A stretch of 64,000 nucleotides of DNA, from positions 1 to 64,000 of the forward strand of contig JBGGOQ010000009.1 in the NCBI GenBank assembly GCA_041320695.1. Direction: 5' to 3'. The notes beneath the pieces are model-generated. The model searched no databases. It saw only the letters and a list, made by a program, of their open reading frames with translations, and had not been told where the DNA came from. Position numbers and translations under genes: made by a program. This document shows, piece after piece, positions 55,346 through 63,970 of this stretch (positions are counted from its first letter, which is position 1; each line of letters begins with the position of its first letter). Source of the DNA: Caldicellulosiruptoraceae bacterium PP1. GTDB lineage: Bacteria; Bacillota; Thermoanaerobacteria; Caldicellulosiruptorales; Caldicellulosiruptoraceae.

Positions 55346-55643
55346 TTTATCAATATCAATAGAATTTATATTAATCTTAATTCTTAATATTTTTAAATAA
55401 ATCTTATTATATTAATTACTATTGATATTGACATAAATTGTTAAATAAAAATAAAATAATTGTTATCTACAATAAATTAAAGAATTTTTTGAATAAAGAA
55501 AATGAGGCTGTCCAAAAACATATTATTCTTTTATATTTAGTGCTTTACAGATAAATACTAAATACCGACAATATGTAAAACATAAGAGGGTGTTCAATTA
55601 TCTTTCGAGACACCCTCTATTTTTATAAACTTTATATGTATTT
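55346..55643. other. Gene-free region with IS-end-like sequences
   Basis: No coding frame with a ribosome site was seen. It holds a rightward promoter-like pair (TTGACA near 55432 and TAAAAT 18 bases on) leading to no gene, a GAGGCTGTCCAAAAA segment near 55504 similar to the ends of IS1182-type elements, and the terminator-like repeat at 55585-55618. Confidence 0.4.
55585..55618. terminator. Terminator-like inverted repeat after the RraA-like gene
   Basis: AGAGGGTGT and ACACCCTCT are perfect 9-bp complements around a 16-base loop. It lies beyond the stop of the leftward RraA-like gene and shares the GAGGGTG/CACCCTC arms with the element at 6954-7052. Confidence 0.6.
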
Positions 55644-56339
55644 TTATATTACTGTATTGTCGTATTCACGTCCAAGAAGGTCATATAATTTTCTTCTTGA
55701 TTCTTTATCAGCATCCAATTCAAATTTTGCATATTTAAATACATCAAGTGCTTTCTCACGTGGAACTACAACAACCCCATCTCCATCTGCTACAATAACA
55801 TCTCCAGGATTTACAGTTACACCTTCTATATTTACAGGAATATTCATATTATCAAATTTTAATCTTCCCATAACTGTTTTTTGTGAAATAAACTTATGCC
55901 AAAATGGAATACCTTGAAGTATTAGCTCATCTGTATCCCTTGGACCACCATTTGTAATATAACCAACAGCACCTTTTGCAAAACCATCTAATGAATTGTT
56001 TGAACCCATGAGGCCTGCATCAACACCACTCTGGTCAATAACAATAAAGTCACCTTTTTGTATATCTTTCATCCATGGATAAGAACAAATATTATTGTAG
56101 TAATAGCCACTCCATTTAGCATATTCCTCGGGTGTAAGCTTTGGAATTTCTCCGTTATAAGGAACATATCTAACTGTCTTTGCAATTCCTACTGCTTTTG
56201 TTCTAAATAAGGGTTTAATTGTATATGGTATACTACAATAATGATGTAAACCGAGATAGTCTAAGCCATCTCTTACATCAGCAACCCTTAACTTGCTAAA
56301 TAAATCAATTAGTTCAAGATTTTCTTTTTGATCAAACAT
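55644..56339 (-). CDS. RraA-like family protein
   Basis: 231 residues of the RraA/4-hydroxy-4-methyl-2-oxoglutarate aldolase fold. AVGYITNGGPRDTDEL (near residue 140) is the family active-site motif, with Arg-Asp binding the substrate and metal; GDVIVADGDGVVVVPREKA (near 190) is the second signature. Once labelled dimethylmenaquinone methyltransferase, the family includes keto-acid aldolases, decarboxylases and RNase E regulators. An insertion around residues 60-90 distinguishes it from minimal RraA. AAAGGAGGA precedes the ATG. Single-gene unit; substrate unknown. Confidence 0.82.
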   Translation of the reverse strand: MFDQKENLELIDLFSKLRVADVRDGLDYLGLHHYCSIPYTIKPLFRTKAVGIAKTVRYVPYNGEIPKLTPEEYAKWSGYYYNNICSYPWMKDIQKGDFIVIDQSGVDAGLMGSNNSLDGFAKGAVGYITNGGPRDTDELILQGIPFWHKFISQKTVMGRLKFDNMNIPVNIEGVTVNPGDVIVADGDGVVVVPREKALDVFKYAKFELDADKESRRKLYDLLGREYDNTVI

Positions 56340-56467
56340 AATAAAATCCTCCTTTAATCATTAGTATTATTAAATAATAAACACGGTTTTACTAATAAAT
56401 AAACCATTAATGTAAATTTATTTTGCACTTAATGGTTATATATTTTATATTATATCAAAAAATAAAT

Positions 56468-56511
56468 AAAAAAGTTATCCACATTTGGTCTTTTTTGTGG
56501 ATAACTTTTTT
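56468..56511 (-). terminator. Terminator of the DegV gene
   Basis: AAAAAGTTATCCAC pairs perfectly with GTGGATAACTTTTT, five bases beyond the stop. T runs on both strands. Confidence 0.88.
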
Positions 56512-56516
56512 AGTAT

Positions 56517-57365
56517 TTATTCTGCTGGGTAGAAGACAAGTCCTAATAGGCCTGGTCCTCCATGAACTCCTAATGCTGGGCTTATTGAAGATATGATTAT
56601 ATCATTAATATTACTAAATTTTTTCACTTGTTCTGCAAACTTTTTGGCTTCGTCTATTACAACAGCATATGGTATACCTACATTTATTTTTCTGTAACTT
56701 AAACAGGCCTCTTTTAGAATATCTAACATCTTTTGTATACCTTGTTGTCTACCCCTAATTTTAGCATACATGTGATATTTGCCTTCTTCATCTAAAGTAA
56801 CTATGGGCTTTAGGTTTAATATTGTTCCAAGAACTGCAGCAAATTTATCAATTCTACCACCCTTTTTTAAGTATTCAAGTGTGTCAATGATAAAATAGCC
56901 TTTCACTTTTGATTTTAATTCTTCCACTTTATCAATTATCTTTTCAAACGAAACATTGTTTTGTATCATTTTTGCTGCTTCCATTACCAAAAATCCAAGC
57001 CCAAGCGAAATGATTTTTGAATCTATAACCTTAATTACAATATCCGAAACTTGACTTGCAACTAAGTTCATCATTTGATATGTCCCACTTAAACCTGATG
57101 AAACAGTTATTGCTATACAATGGGTATAGCCTTCTATTTTTAGTTGATTAAATTTTTGTTCCACATCATGTGGTGAAGGCATTGATGTTTTTGGTATTTC
57201 ATTAGGTAGGTTTTTATACACTTCTTCGCTTGATATATCAATGTTATCTCTGTATTCTCTATCGTTATAAATTATTCTTAGTGGTACAACATTGATATCA
57301 TATTTTTCAATTATCTCTTTTGGTAAATCACAAGCACTATCTGTAAGCAAGGCAATTTTCTCCAT
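56517..57365 (-). CDS. DegV family fatty-acid-binding protein
   Basis: 282 residues, the standard DegV length. LLTDSACDLPKEIIEKYDINVVPL at the start, PKTSMPSPHDV near residue 58, ITVSSGLSGTYQMMNL near 85 and GPALGVHGGPGLLGL-like residues at the end are family positions that hold a fatty-acid carboxylate. In Firmicutes such proteins are the FakB subunits that present fatty acids to the FakA kinase; no fakA is nearby. AGGAGGATA precedes the ATG. Confidence 0.9.
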   Translation of the reverse strand: MEKIALLTDSACDLPKEIIEKYDINVVPLRIIYNDREYRDNIDISSEEVYKNLPNEIPKTSMPSPHDVEQKFNQLKIEGYTHCIAITVSSGLSGTYQMMNLVASQVSDIVIKVIDSKIISLGLGFLVMEAAKMIQNNVSFEKIIDKVEELKSKVKGYFIIDTLEYLKKGGRIDKFAAVLGTILNLKPIVTLDEEGKYHMYAKIRGRQQGIQKMLDILKEACLSYRKINVGIPYAVVIDEAKKFAEQVKKFSNINDIIISSISPALGVHGGPGLLGLVFYPAE

Positions 57366-57601
57366 TATTATCCTCCTGAAAACAAAAAATATGTACTTTT
57401 CTCTATTTATTTATACCCCAAATATATATAAAAAAACACAGGGATATAGCACTTTTTAGTTGATGTTTTAAAAAAACTATCATTTTATTTCCCATAAAAT
57501 ATGGAATAATTTCATTGATAACTTTTTTATTAGTTTTTTATATTTTAATCTTTTATTTTTTTTTAATATAAGTAATACCATTTTGAATTCTTTTATATAA
57601 A

Positions 57602-57632
57602 AACAAGGACTGCTTTTCAGCAGCCCTTGTTA
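57602..57632 (-). terminator. Terminator-like hairpin next to a gene fragment
   Basis: AACAAGGACTGCT and AGCAGCCCTTGTT pair apart from one mismatch around a short loop. It overlaps the stop codon of the fragment read on the minus strand. Confidence 0.6.
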
Positions 57633-57860
57633 TTTAATTTTAATTTCAACACCAATTTTTTTTAAATACAACTCAGCTATTTGTTGTAACTCGCTATTAC
57701 TTACAGTTCTTTTTCTTTCTTGATTTGTAACATCAATTAGGTAATCCACAAAATCTTTTACTTTGCCTATCATGCAAATAATAGATAAATAGTCAGTTTC
57801 ATCACCAAAGGCATATTCTATTTCTTTGTTATTATAAATAATAATGCAAGTTGCTTTAGG
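57630..57860 (-). pseudogene. Unidentified C-terminal gene fragment
   Basis: An open frame of 76 codons with no early ATG, GTG or TTG. Its composition looks like protein (KEIEYAFGDETDYLSIICM..., then VKDFVDYLIDVTNQERKRTV, ending GVEIKIK) and a terminator overlaps its stop. AAAGGA just upstream leads into ATGACCTAA, a two-codon dead end. It may be the remnant of a gene that lost its beginning, or a short gene with a non-standard start. No family recognised. Confidence 0.35.
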
Positions 57861-57996
57861 TCATTCCTTTCTGAAATAAGTTAGTAAATATATTTTAAGC
57901 CACTGCTTTATTTATTGAAATTCAAAAAATATGCGAAATTATATCCTTCATAATTTTTACTTCAGGTTTATTATTATAACATTTACAAACTACATA

Positions 57997-59259
57997 TCAA
58001 AATTTATTTTTCAATATTTTTTTAAATCTGTCATATAATGATTTTAAATCTCTTTCTAATGTTTCATAACTCTTTATACTGTTAATATCACTTTTAAATC
58101 CAAAGTGGTTTATATCATTGCGTGCATTTCTAACACTATCAGCTATTTCAAACAACTCTTTAGGCGTTTCTTTAATAATCTTCTTTACAATATCCTTATA
58201 CTCATCATTTACATACCATTTATCTTCACTTTTTTGGTATACATTTATGGCCATTGCAGCAATATTTTCCCTATGCGTTTTATTTTTTTGATCCAAATTG
58301 AATTTATTACAAATGTAAGTTTTTATAGTTTCATCTAAGGCGGTATAGCCCTGTTGTACTAAATTGTTATCTATGCACCATTCTATAAAGGCAATACCTG
58401 TTTCTAAATTATCATTACAGTCAAAAGACATAGTTCTATTCTCTACTAATTCTACTAATGGAATAATAGGTGGAACAATATTCTTTGTTTTTACAATTTC
58501 AATACTTTCTTTTACTTTTTTGTATGCTGCACTAACTGATTTTTTAATCTCTTCATTTTGCATTCCTCTACATGTTAAAATATTACTAGTAAAATCATTT
58601 AGTCTAGTTACAAATCTATAAATATCTCCTCTATACCTTTCATCTGTTTTCTGTGCTTCTTTTACAAGCTCTAATATTTGCTTACTGTTACCAAATTTAA
58701 TAAATGAGTTTATTGAGTATGCCCATTCAAGCAATCTATCAAATTCATTCAAATTAAATACTGGTGCAATATTGTTTTCATCTTTTGCATCGAAAGCACC
58801 ATAATATATTCCTATTATTTTAATATTCTTGATTACTTTTGCATAATTTAGAACTACTAAAGCTAACATCGGAATTGATCTAAAGCTATGTGTAATATCA
58901 AATATAACCTCATCATCATCATTCAAACTATCAATCATTATTCTGAAAATATCCCATATTTCATCTACATTTTGTCCATCTGGTATGTCCTTATCAATAA
59001 TTTGTAGTTTATATGTATCTTTTAATTTATTAAGTTTTTTTGCTAAACCTTCTCCTCTTTCTGCATGATTTTCCCAGTTGTAATTTCTTGCTTTTTTGGT
59101 TAAAAATATTATTGCTTTGTCTTTTTGAGTCCAATCTTTGCATAAATCCTTAATTAATGCTTCTTGAATAAATTTTGATGACTGTTTTTCATTTGGACAA
59201 TTATATATACATTCATTATAGTTATTTGCACCTAAAAAGCTCAAAAACTTTTTAGCCAT
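57997..59259 (-). CDS. csx1: CARF-HEPN ribonuclease of type III CRISPR (Csx1/TM1812 family)
   Basis: 420 residues. The N-terminal half is a CARF Rossmann domain, with DITHSFRSIP (residues 121-130) the DxTHG-like signature of the TM1812/Csx2 group. The C-terminal half is helical and ends in a HEPN domain with the RNase motif RNDINH (Arg380 to His385, Rx4H). Such proteins are switched on by cyclic oligoadenylate made by Cas10 when the Csm complex binds target RNA, then cleave RNA indiscriminately. GGAGGT precedes the ATG. It lies on the distal side of the array, in the same orientation as cas6 and csm5, separated from them by the array and two small plus-strand ORFs. Confidence 0.88.
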   Translation of the reverse strand: MAKKFLSFLGANNYNECIYNCPNEKQSSKFIQEALIKDLCKDWTQKDKAIIFLTKKARNYNWENHAERGEGLAKKLNKLKDTYKLQIIDKDIPDGQNVDEIWDIFRIMIDSLNDDDEVIFDITHSFRSIPMLALVVLNYAKVIKNIKIIGIYYGAFDAKDENNIAPVFNLNEFDRLLEWAYSINSFIKFGNSKQILELVKEAQKTDERYRGDIYRFVTRLNDFTSNILTCRGMQNEEIKKSVSAAYKKVKESIEIVKTKNIVPPIIPLVELVENRTMSFDCNDNLETGIAFIEWCIDNNLVQQGYTALDETIKTYICNKFNLDQKNKTHRENIAAMAINVYQKSEDKWYVNDEYKDIVKKIIKETPKELFEIADSVRNARNDINHFGFKSDINSIKSYETLERDLKSLYDRFKKILKNKF

Positions 59260-59444
59260 AATATTACCTCCAACTAAAATTTGTCTATTAAATACATTAT
59301 TCTACAATTTTTATTAACTTCCTCTTTTTATGATGATTTTCACATGAAATTTGGAGTAATAATATTATTCTTGAATTTAAAATATAAATGTAAGTTATGA
59401 AATTATAATAAACAAAAAACTATAGTAAGAGAGGAGGATTTAAA

Positions 59445-59552
59445 TTGCCAAACAATATTGTAAGAGTAGTTGGAGGATTTGCAATTTCTGTTATGGCTTT
59501 TTTAATTGTAAACAAGATAATAAATGGAATACTTCAAGTTGTAAAGCACTAA
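59445..59552 (+). CDS. 35-residue hydrophobic peptide next to csx1
   Basis: Starts at TTG with AGAGGAGGA six bases upstream, a very strong ribosome site. It reads MPNNIVRVVGGF, then a single hydrophobic span (about residues 10-29) and a basic end VVKH. Divergent from csx1 and 157 bases before another small hydrophobic ORF in the same direction. No family recognised. The ribosome site and clean amphipathic-plus-membrane layout argue for a real peptide. Candidate roles are a membrane toxin or effector accessory linked to the type III system, or an unrelated small membrane peptide. Confidence 0.55.
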   Translation: MPNNIVRVVGGFAISVMAFLIVNKIINGILQVVKH

Positions 59553-59708
59553 TTTTTATTAAGATATATAAGATAAATATCTAAAAAATTGAGAGATTAT
59601 CACTTTATAGTGTCCTTTTATATATTTATTTGTATAAATTTCTTTAAATTTCTTAATTGCAACTTTCATTATTATACTTTGCTGAAAATTTTTTGAGGAG
59701 GCGAGATT

Positions 59709-59867
59709 ATGAAGTTTCCTGCACAAACAGCAAGTATAGCTCTAAATAGAGTAGCAAATGCATCACCAGCAAGTTTAATAGCAGCAGTTGGCATATTTAC
59801 TCTTGTTGCCTTAACTCAAATATGGCAAAGTACTCTTAATAGCAACAATAACCAAACTTCCAACTAA
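59709..59867 (+). CDS. 52-residue single-span peptide before the CRISPR array
   Basis: ATG preceded by GAGGAGGCGAG. An N-terminal amphipathic stretch (MKFPAQTASIALNRVANAS) leads into one membrane span (about residues 21-38, SLIAAVGIFTLVALTQIW) and a polar Asn-rich tail (STLNSNNNQTSN). A terminator follows 117 bases on. It shares orientation, size class and strong ribosome site with the 35-residue ORF. No family recognised. Placed between csx1 and the distal end of the array. Confidence 0.55.
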   Translation: MKFPAQTASIALNRVANASPASLIAAVGIFTLVALTQIWQSTLNSNNNQTSN

Positions 59868-59983
59868 ATGTTATGCATTTATATACTAAAGATAAAATTT
59901 ATAAATTCAAAAAATATTTTTTATATATAGCCATTTTTCAAAGCATTTGTTTATTGATATATATTGTGAAATATGTTTTATTA

Positions 59984-60015
59984 AAGGGCATCTCGAAATT
60001 GATGCCTTTTTTATT
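59984..60015 (+). terminator. Terminator of the small-peptide genes
   Basis: AAGGGCATC pairs with GATGCCTTT (GGCATC/GATGCC core) and is followed by a T run. It lies between the 52-residue ORF and the array and supports real rightward transcription of the small ORFs. Confidence 0.75.
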
Positions 60016-60079
60016 TTTCCCTAACTATAAAAAAGCAAAATACTTGAGAACCTAAAATTGAATTTTAACTTTGTTTGTT

Positions 60080-61703
60080 GTTTCAATCCCTTATAGGTAG
60101 GCTAAAAACAGAGAAAAACTTATTCAAGAAGTACTTGCATATCCGTTTCAATCCCTTATAGGTAGGCTAAAAACATTCCTGAAAAGAAACAAGAATTGTT
60201 TCAGAAACTGTTTCAATCCCTTAGAGGTAGGCTAAAAACGAGAAAATGAAAAGGCTCAAAGAAGTATAGAATTTTTGTTTCAATCCCTTAGAGGTAGGCT
60301 AAAAACCTGTTATACGTGCAATAGCAAACAGGGTTGAAACAGGGTTTCAATCCCTTAGAGGTAGGCTAAAAACGATAGATAATTTAGAGAGTTATATTTC
60401 ATTATGTGTTTCAATCCCTTAGAGGTAGGCTAAAAACCCAGCGAATAGAGGAGGTTATATTATGAAAATTTTAGTTTCAATCCCTTAGAGGTAGGCTAAA
60501 AACCGACAGCCTGTTTAGGAGGAATTTTAAACAATGGAACGTTTCAATCCCTTAGAGGTAGGCTAAAAACAAAGTTTTCATTTTTAAAACACCTCCCTTT
60601 ATTATTGTTTCAATCCCTTAGAGGTAGGCTAAAAACAGATGATATGAAAAAATTTTGTAATAAAAATGTTACTAGTTTCAATCCCTTAGAGGTAGGCTAA
60701 AAACAAAGTTTTCATTTTTAAAACACCTCCCTTTATTATTGTTTCAATCCCTTAGAGGTAGGCTAAAAACGTTCCAACAGCTACAACTGCATACGAGATT
60801 TTGGTGTTTCAATCCCTTAGAGGTAGGCTAAAAACCAATGTTGATAGAGGTGGATGTAACTGCAATAACACGGTTTCAATCCCTTAGAGGTAGGCTAAAA
60901 ACTTCATACCAAACTTCTTTAGTTGTTGGATTACAGTAGTTTCAATCCCTTAGAGGTAGGCTAAAAACCCATATTCATCACCATCACATTGATATTTTAT
61001 TTATGTTTCAATCCCTTAGAGGTAGGCTAAAAACGCAATGCTGAAATGATGGCGAAATTGTTCGGTTCAGTGTTTCAATCCCTTAGAGGTAGGCTAAAAA
61101 CCAACTGCATTGTCTGGTGTTGCTGGCAACTGCCCTTGTTTCAATCCCTTAGAGGTAGGCTAAAAACTGTTTTACTTCCTCGGGAACTTTGTCCTGTACA
61201 ATAGTTTCAATCCCTTAGAGGTAGGCTAAAAACCAAAACTCTGTGATGATGATTCCCGTTGCCTGTTCTAGTTTCAATCCCTTAGAGGTAGGCTAAAAAC
61301 TGATAATAGCCAGCAAAAAAGACGTGGAGGAAATCCTGTTTCAATCCCTTAGAGGTAGGCTAAAAACTTTTCAACTCTTGTCATCTACTCCACCGCCTTT
61401 ACCAGTTTCAATCCCTTAGAGGTAGGCTAAAAACGATTGTTGTTTCTCGAACGTCTCCTTCGGCTTCTGCTGGTTTCAATCCCTTAGAGGTAGGCTAAAA
61501 ACCATGGCATAAGACCACAAATCAATATTACGCCCAAGGTTTCAATCCCTTAGAGGTAGGCTAAAAACTTCACATCTATCTAATATTCGACATGGCTCAG
61601 TAAGTGTTTCAATCCCTTAGAGGTAGGCTAAAAACACATCATTTAATATTTCACCATCTTTATTAGGATTGTTGTTTCAATCCCTTAGAGGTAGGCTAAA
61701 AAC
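60080..61703 (-). CRISPR. CRISPR array, 25 repeats and 24 spacers
   Basis: Thirty-base repeats beginning GTTTCAATCCCTTAGAGG on the plus strand and ending in AAAAAC; read from the other strand they end in ATTGAAAC, the usual 3' handle side. Spacers are 34-38 bases. The first two repeats (60080, 60145) differ from the rest by TATAGG instead of AGAGG, marking the old, leader-distal end. The leader is therefore on the right and crRNA is transcribed leftward, in line with cas6 and csm5. Spacers 8 (60571-60606) and 10 (60705-60740) are identical. Confidence 0.98.
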
Positions 61704-61760
61704 CCACGTGGAAGGCTTGATAATTCTATAGCATATATATACATCGCTCATTTTGTAATA
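61704..61760 (-). promoter_or_regulatory. Leader-proximal junction of the array
   Basis: After the last repeat the sequence loses periodicity. The segment up to the promoter is A+T-rich and is the expected leader, where new spacers would be inserted. Confidence 0.5.
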
Positions 61761-61776
61761 ATCCTGTAATAATTAA

Positions 61777-61804
61777 ATTTTATCACTTATTATAGTCTTG
61801 TCAA
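61777..61804 (-). promoter_or_regulatory. Probable CRISPR leader promoter
   Basis: On the minus strand TTGACA, a 16-base spacer and TAAAAT point into the array, about 75 bases before its first repeat. Confidence 0.6.
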
Positions 61805-61827
61805 GTATTTGATGGCAAAAAAATTTT

Positions 61828-61871
61828 CCTGTCGACCTCCAGGGGTTTTTACGCTATCTTAGGTCGACAGG
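61828..61871. repeat. Perfect 11-bp inverted repeat in the CRISPR leader region
   Basis: CCTGTCGACCT (61828-61838) and AGGTCGACAGG (61861-61871) flank a 22-base centre containing GGGGTTTTTACGC. It is much richer in G+C than its surroundings and lies between cas6 and the leader promoter. It may be a hairpin terminating the cas operon or a site for adaptation or regulatory proteins. Confidence 0.7.
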
Positions 61872-61954
61872 AAGTTATATTATTAATTAACTATAATAAT
61901 ACATAAATTTGTGTATTATTATACTATTTATGCACATTTATATATTTTTAATTA

Positions 61955-62704
61955 TCATATTCTATAAACTATTTTTTCATCAGATATTTTTAAATGTTCT
62001 ATACATCCAAATCCAAGTGCATTTTTTATTCCTATTCCGCAATTATATGCAATAATATTGACCTCTTCTGGTGCCTCAATTTTCAATTTAAGATCAAATC
62101 CTAAGTACTTTTCTGTTTTTATTTTAATAAATTTCTTTTTAATTTTCTCTTGTTCCAATATATCAATATTAATTTGCTCAGCATTAACATTTATTTTTTT
62201 AAAAACCTTTGTTTTTGATATTAGATTAGTTTTTATGCTTTTGGTTACTTCGTTTATAATATCAATTTCTTTGATGTTCATAATTTCATAATCCCTAACA
62301 ATTAATGGCGAAATACTCTTACATAAAAGAATATTCCTAACCTTATTGTTTATTACTGAAATTGAGTTTAGAGGCAAAAAGCAATTTTGTATACTTAATC
62401 CTTTTTTTCGTAATATGCCTTCTAAAAAACTAAATAAAAAATTCTCATCTATACTTGATAATATTAATTCAATATAGCCATTATTTATTATTAGTTTACT
62501 ATTATTAATCAAATATTTATCAGGTAAAAGCCTTGAAAAAGTCCAAGGTTTATATATCCTACCATTTAGTGCAAATGCCCCATTATCAATAAATTCAATA
62601 TATTTAGGACTTACAAGATTTTTTATTGCTTCTGCTAAAGATAAGTTGTAATTAATATCCATCTCAATATCATTTTCAATAAGAAACTTAAGTTTATATC
62701 TCAT
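61955..62704 (-). CDS. cas6: CRISPR-associated endoribonuclease Cas6
   Basis: 249 residues with two ferredoxin-like halves. The C-terminal glycine-rich loop NCGIGIKNALGFGCI (about residues 221-235) is the Cas6 signature. It cuts the precursor crRNA within each repeat, leaving the ATTGAAAC-type 5' handle. Its start overlaps the csm5 stop by four bases, so the two are translationally coupled. The catalytic His of many Cas6 proteins is not obvious near the N-terminus. Last cas gene before the leader. Confidence 0.85.
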   Translation of the reverse strand: MRYKLKFLIENDIEMDINYNLSLAEAIKNLVSPKYIEFIDNGAFALNGRIYKPWTFSRLLPDKYLINNSKLIINNGYIELILSSIDENFLFSFLEGILRKKGLSIQNCFLPLNSISVINNKVRNILLCKSISPLIVRDYEIMNIKEIDIINEVTKSIKTNLISKTKVFKKINVNAEQINIDILEQEKIKKKFIKIKTEKYLGFDLKLKIEAPEEVNIIAYNCGIGIKNALGFGCIEHLKISDEKIVYRI

Positions 62705-63945
62705 TTATCTTTTAGCTCCTCGATTTTGAGTCTAACCCAACCAATAGGTGCTTTATTGCAATCATCTATATTTATGGTGTATGGTGCAAAATTATCCTTT
62801 AGCTTTATGTTTTTTGAATCAAAAACCATAAAACTTTTAGCCATAATACCACTTTTACCAATTTTAATAATAATATCTCCTTTTTTATGCATATCTAAGA
62901 GTTTACTATAAAAATTAAAATTTGATTTTTGATTTAATTTTATTAATTTTTCTGAAAAATATTTCATTTCTGTTTCAATGAGAAGTTTACTATATTTTCT
63001 TAGTCCTTCAATACAAATATCAACTAATCCTATTTCCGATTGTTTAAAATCATTATAAAAAATACTTATAAGAGTTAACCATAATTTTTTTGATATAGAG
63101 TCATGAGGCATATGATTTAAAAATTTTATATTTCCTATAAAATTGCTACCTGTTTGAATAAGTTCGTAATATTGTGAAGGCCCATATTTATTATTTTTCC
63201 TGCTAATCCTATCAACTTTTTTTATGATAGGATCTCCATTTTTTAATATTAAATCCGAACAAATAATATTTTTGAAAAATACTTTATCGCTTGAGTTTAA
63301 TACTTCTGAAATATCAGCTTTTTTTTCAAATTCAATATTGTCGTTTTTTTGTTTTGCTTCATATATGCTAAATTGATTTTTAAAGATATTGGTATTATTT
63401 AAGTTTTTATAAAACTCATTATAATTTTTAGCATGATAATTATTTGAATATAAAGATGTAGTTATATTAGCGTCAAGCTCTTTTAGATTTAAATGCCCTT
63501 TTTTATCCCTTGTATATGTGTATTCTACATTATTTAAAAAATAATACAAAAAACCTGATTTCAAGACTCCTTTTATAGTTGAAGCAGGAATAGCATATTT
63601 TTCAACAACTTTATTCCCTTCAATTATTTTATATCTCCAAAATCTATTAACACTCAATTTATTTCCATATTTATTTGCAAGTTTCAATTTGTTATCTTTT
63701 AAATATCTTTCAGCAAGGTCTTTACGTTTTTCTAATAACTCACCTATATTTTCAATTTCTGTTGTTGTTAATTTTTCTGCAATTATTAATTCATCAAGCA
63801 ATTGAAAATTCAATATATATAAATAATTATCATGTATAACATAATCCTTGCTCTCTAAAACATTATCATAGTTTGCAGAAATACAGATATCTGTTATAGT
63901 TTCTAAACTAACTTTATAAATTGTTGATGCAATTTTATGTATCAA
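62701..63945 (-). CDS. csm5: Type III-A CRISPR RAMP protein Csm5
   Basis: 414 residues. YAIPASTIKGVLKSGFLYYF (near residue 118) is the RAMP motif as found in Csm5, which caps the 3' end of crRNA in the Csm complex. The end CNKAPIGWVRLKIEELKD matches the Csm5 C-terminal pattern. Translation starts at a TTG seven bases after AGGTGGTGA. Coupled to cas6 downstream; preceded by what appears to be the end of csm4. An identity as another III-A RAMP is possible but less likely given the position next to cas6. Confidence 0.8.
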   Translation of the reverse strand: MIHKIASTIYKVSLETITDICISANYDNVLESKDYVIHDNYLYILNFQLLDELIIAEKLTTTEIENIGELLEKRKDLAERYLKDNKLKLANKYGNKLSVNRFWRYKIIEGNKVVEKYAIPASTIKGVLKSGFLYYFLNNVEYTYTRDKKGHLNLKELDANITTSLYSNNYHAKNYNEFYKNLNNTNIFKNQFSIYEAKQKNDNIEFEKKADISEVLNSSDKVFFKNIICSDLILKNGDPIIKKVDRISRKNNKYGPSQYYELIQTGSNFIGNIKFLNHMPHDSISKKLWLTLISIFYNDFKQSEIGLVDICIEGLRKYSKLLIETEMKYFSEKLIKLNQKSNFNFYSKLLDMHKKGDIIIKIGKSGIMAKSFMVFDSKNIKLKDNFAPYTINIDDCNKAPIGWVRLKIEELKDK

Positions 63946-63970
63946 TTTATAATCACCACCTAAATCAAAT

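Noticed and set aside
55500-55620. Complete insertion sequence
   Set aside because: Only end-like motifs are present; there is no transposase frame and no matching pair of ends with a target duplication.
59873-60055. 60-codon hydrophobic frame between the small ORFs and the array
   Set aside because: It has no ribosome site, spans the terminator at 59984-60015 and has the skewed composition expected of A+T-rich noncoding DNA.
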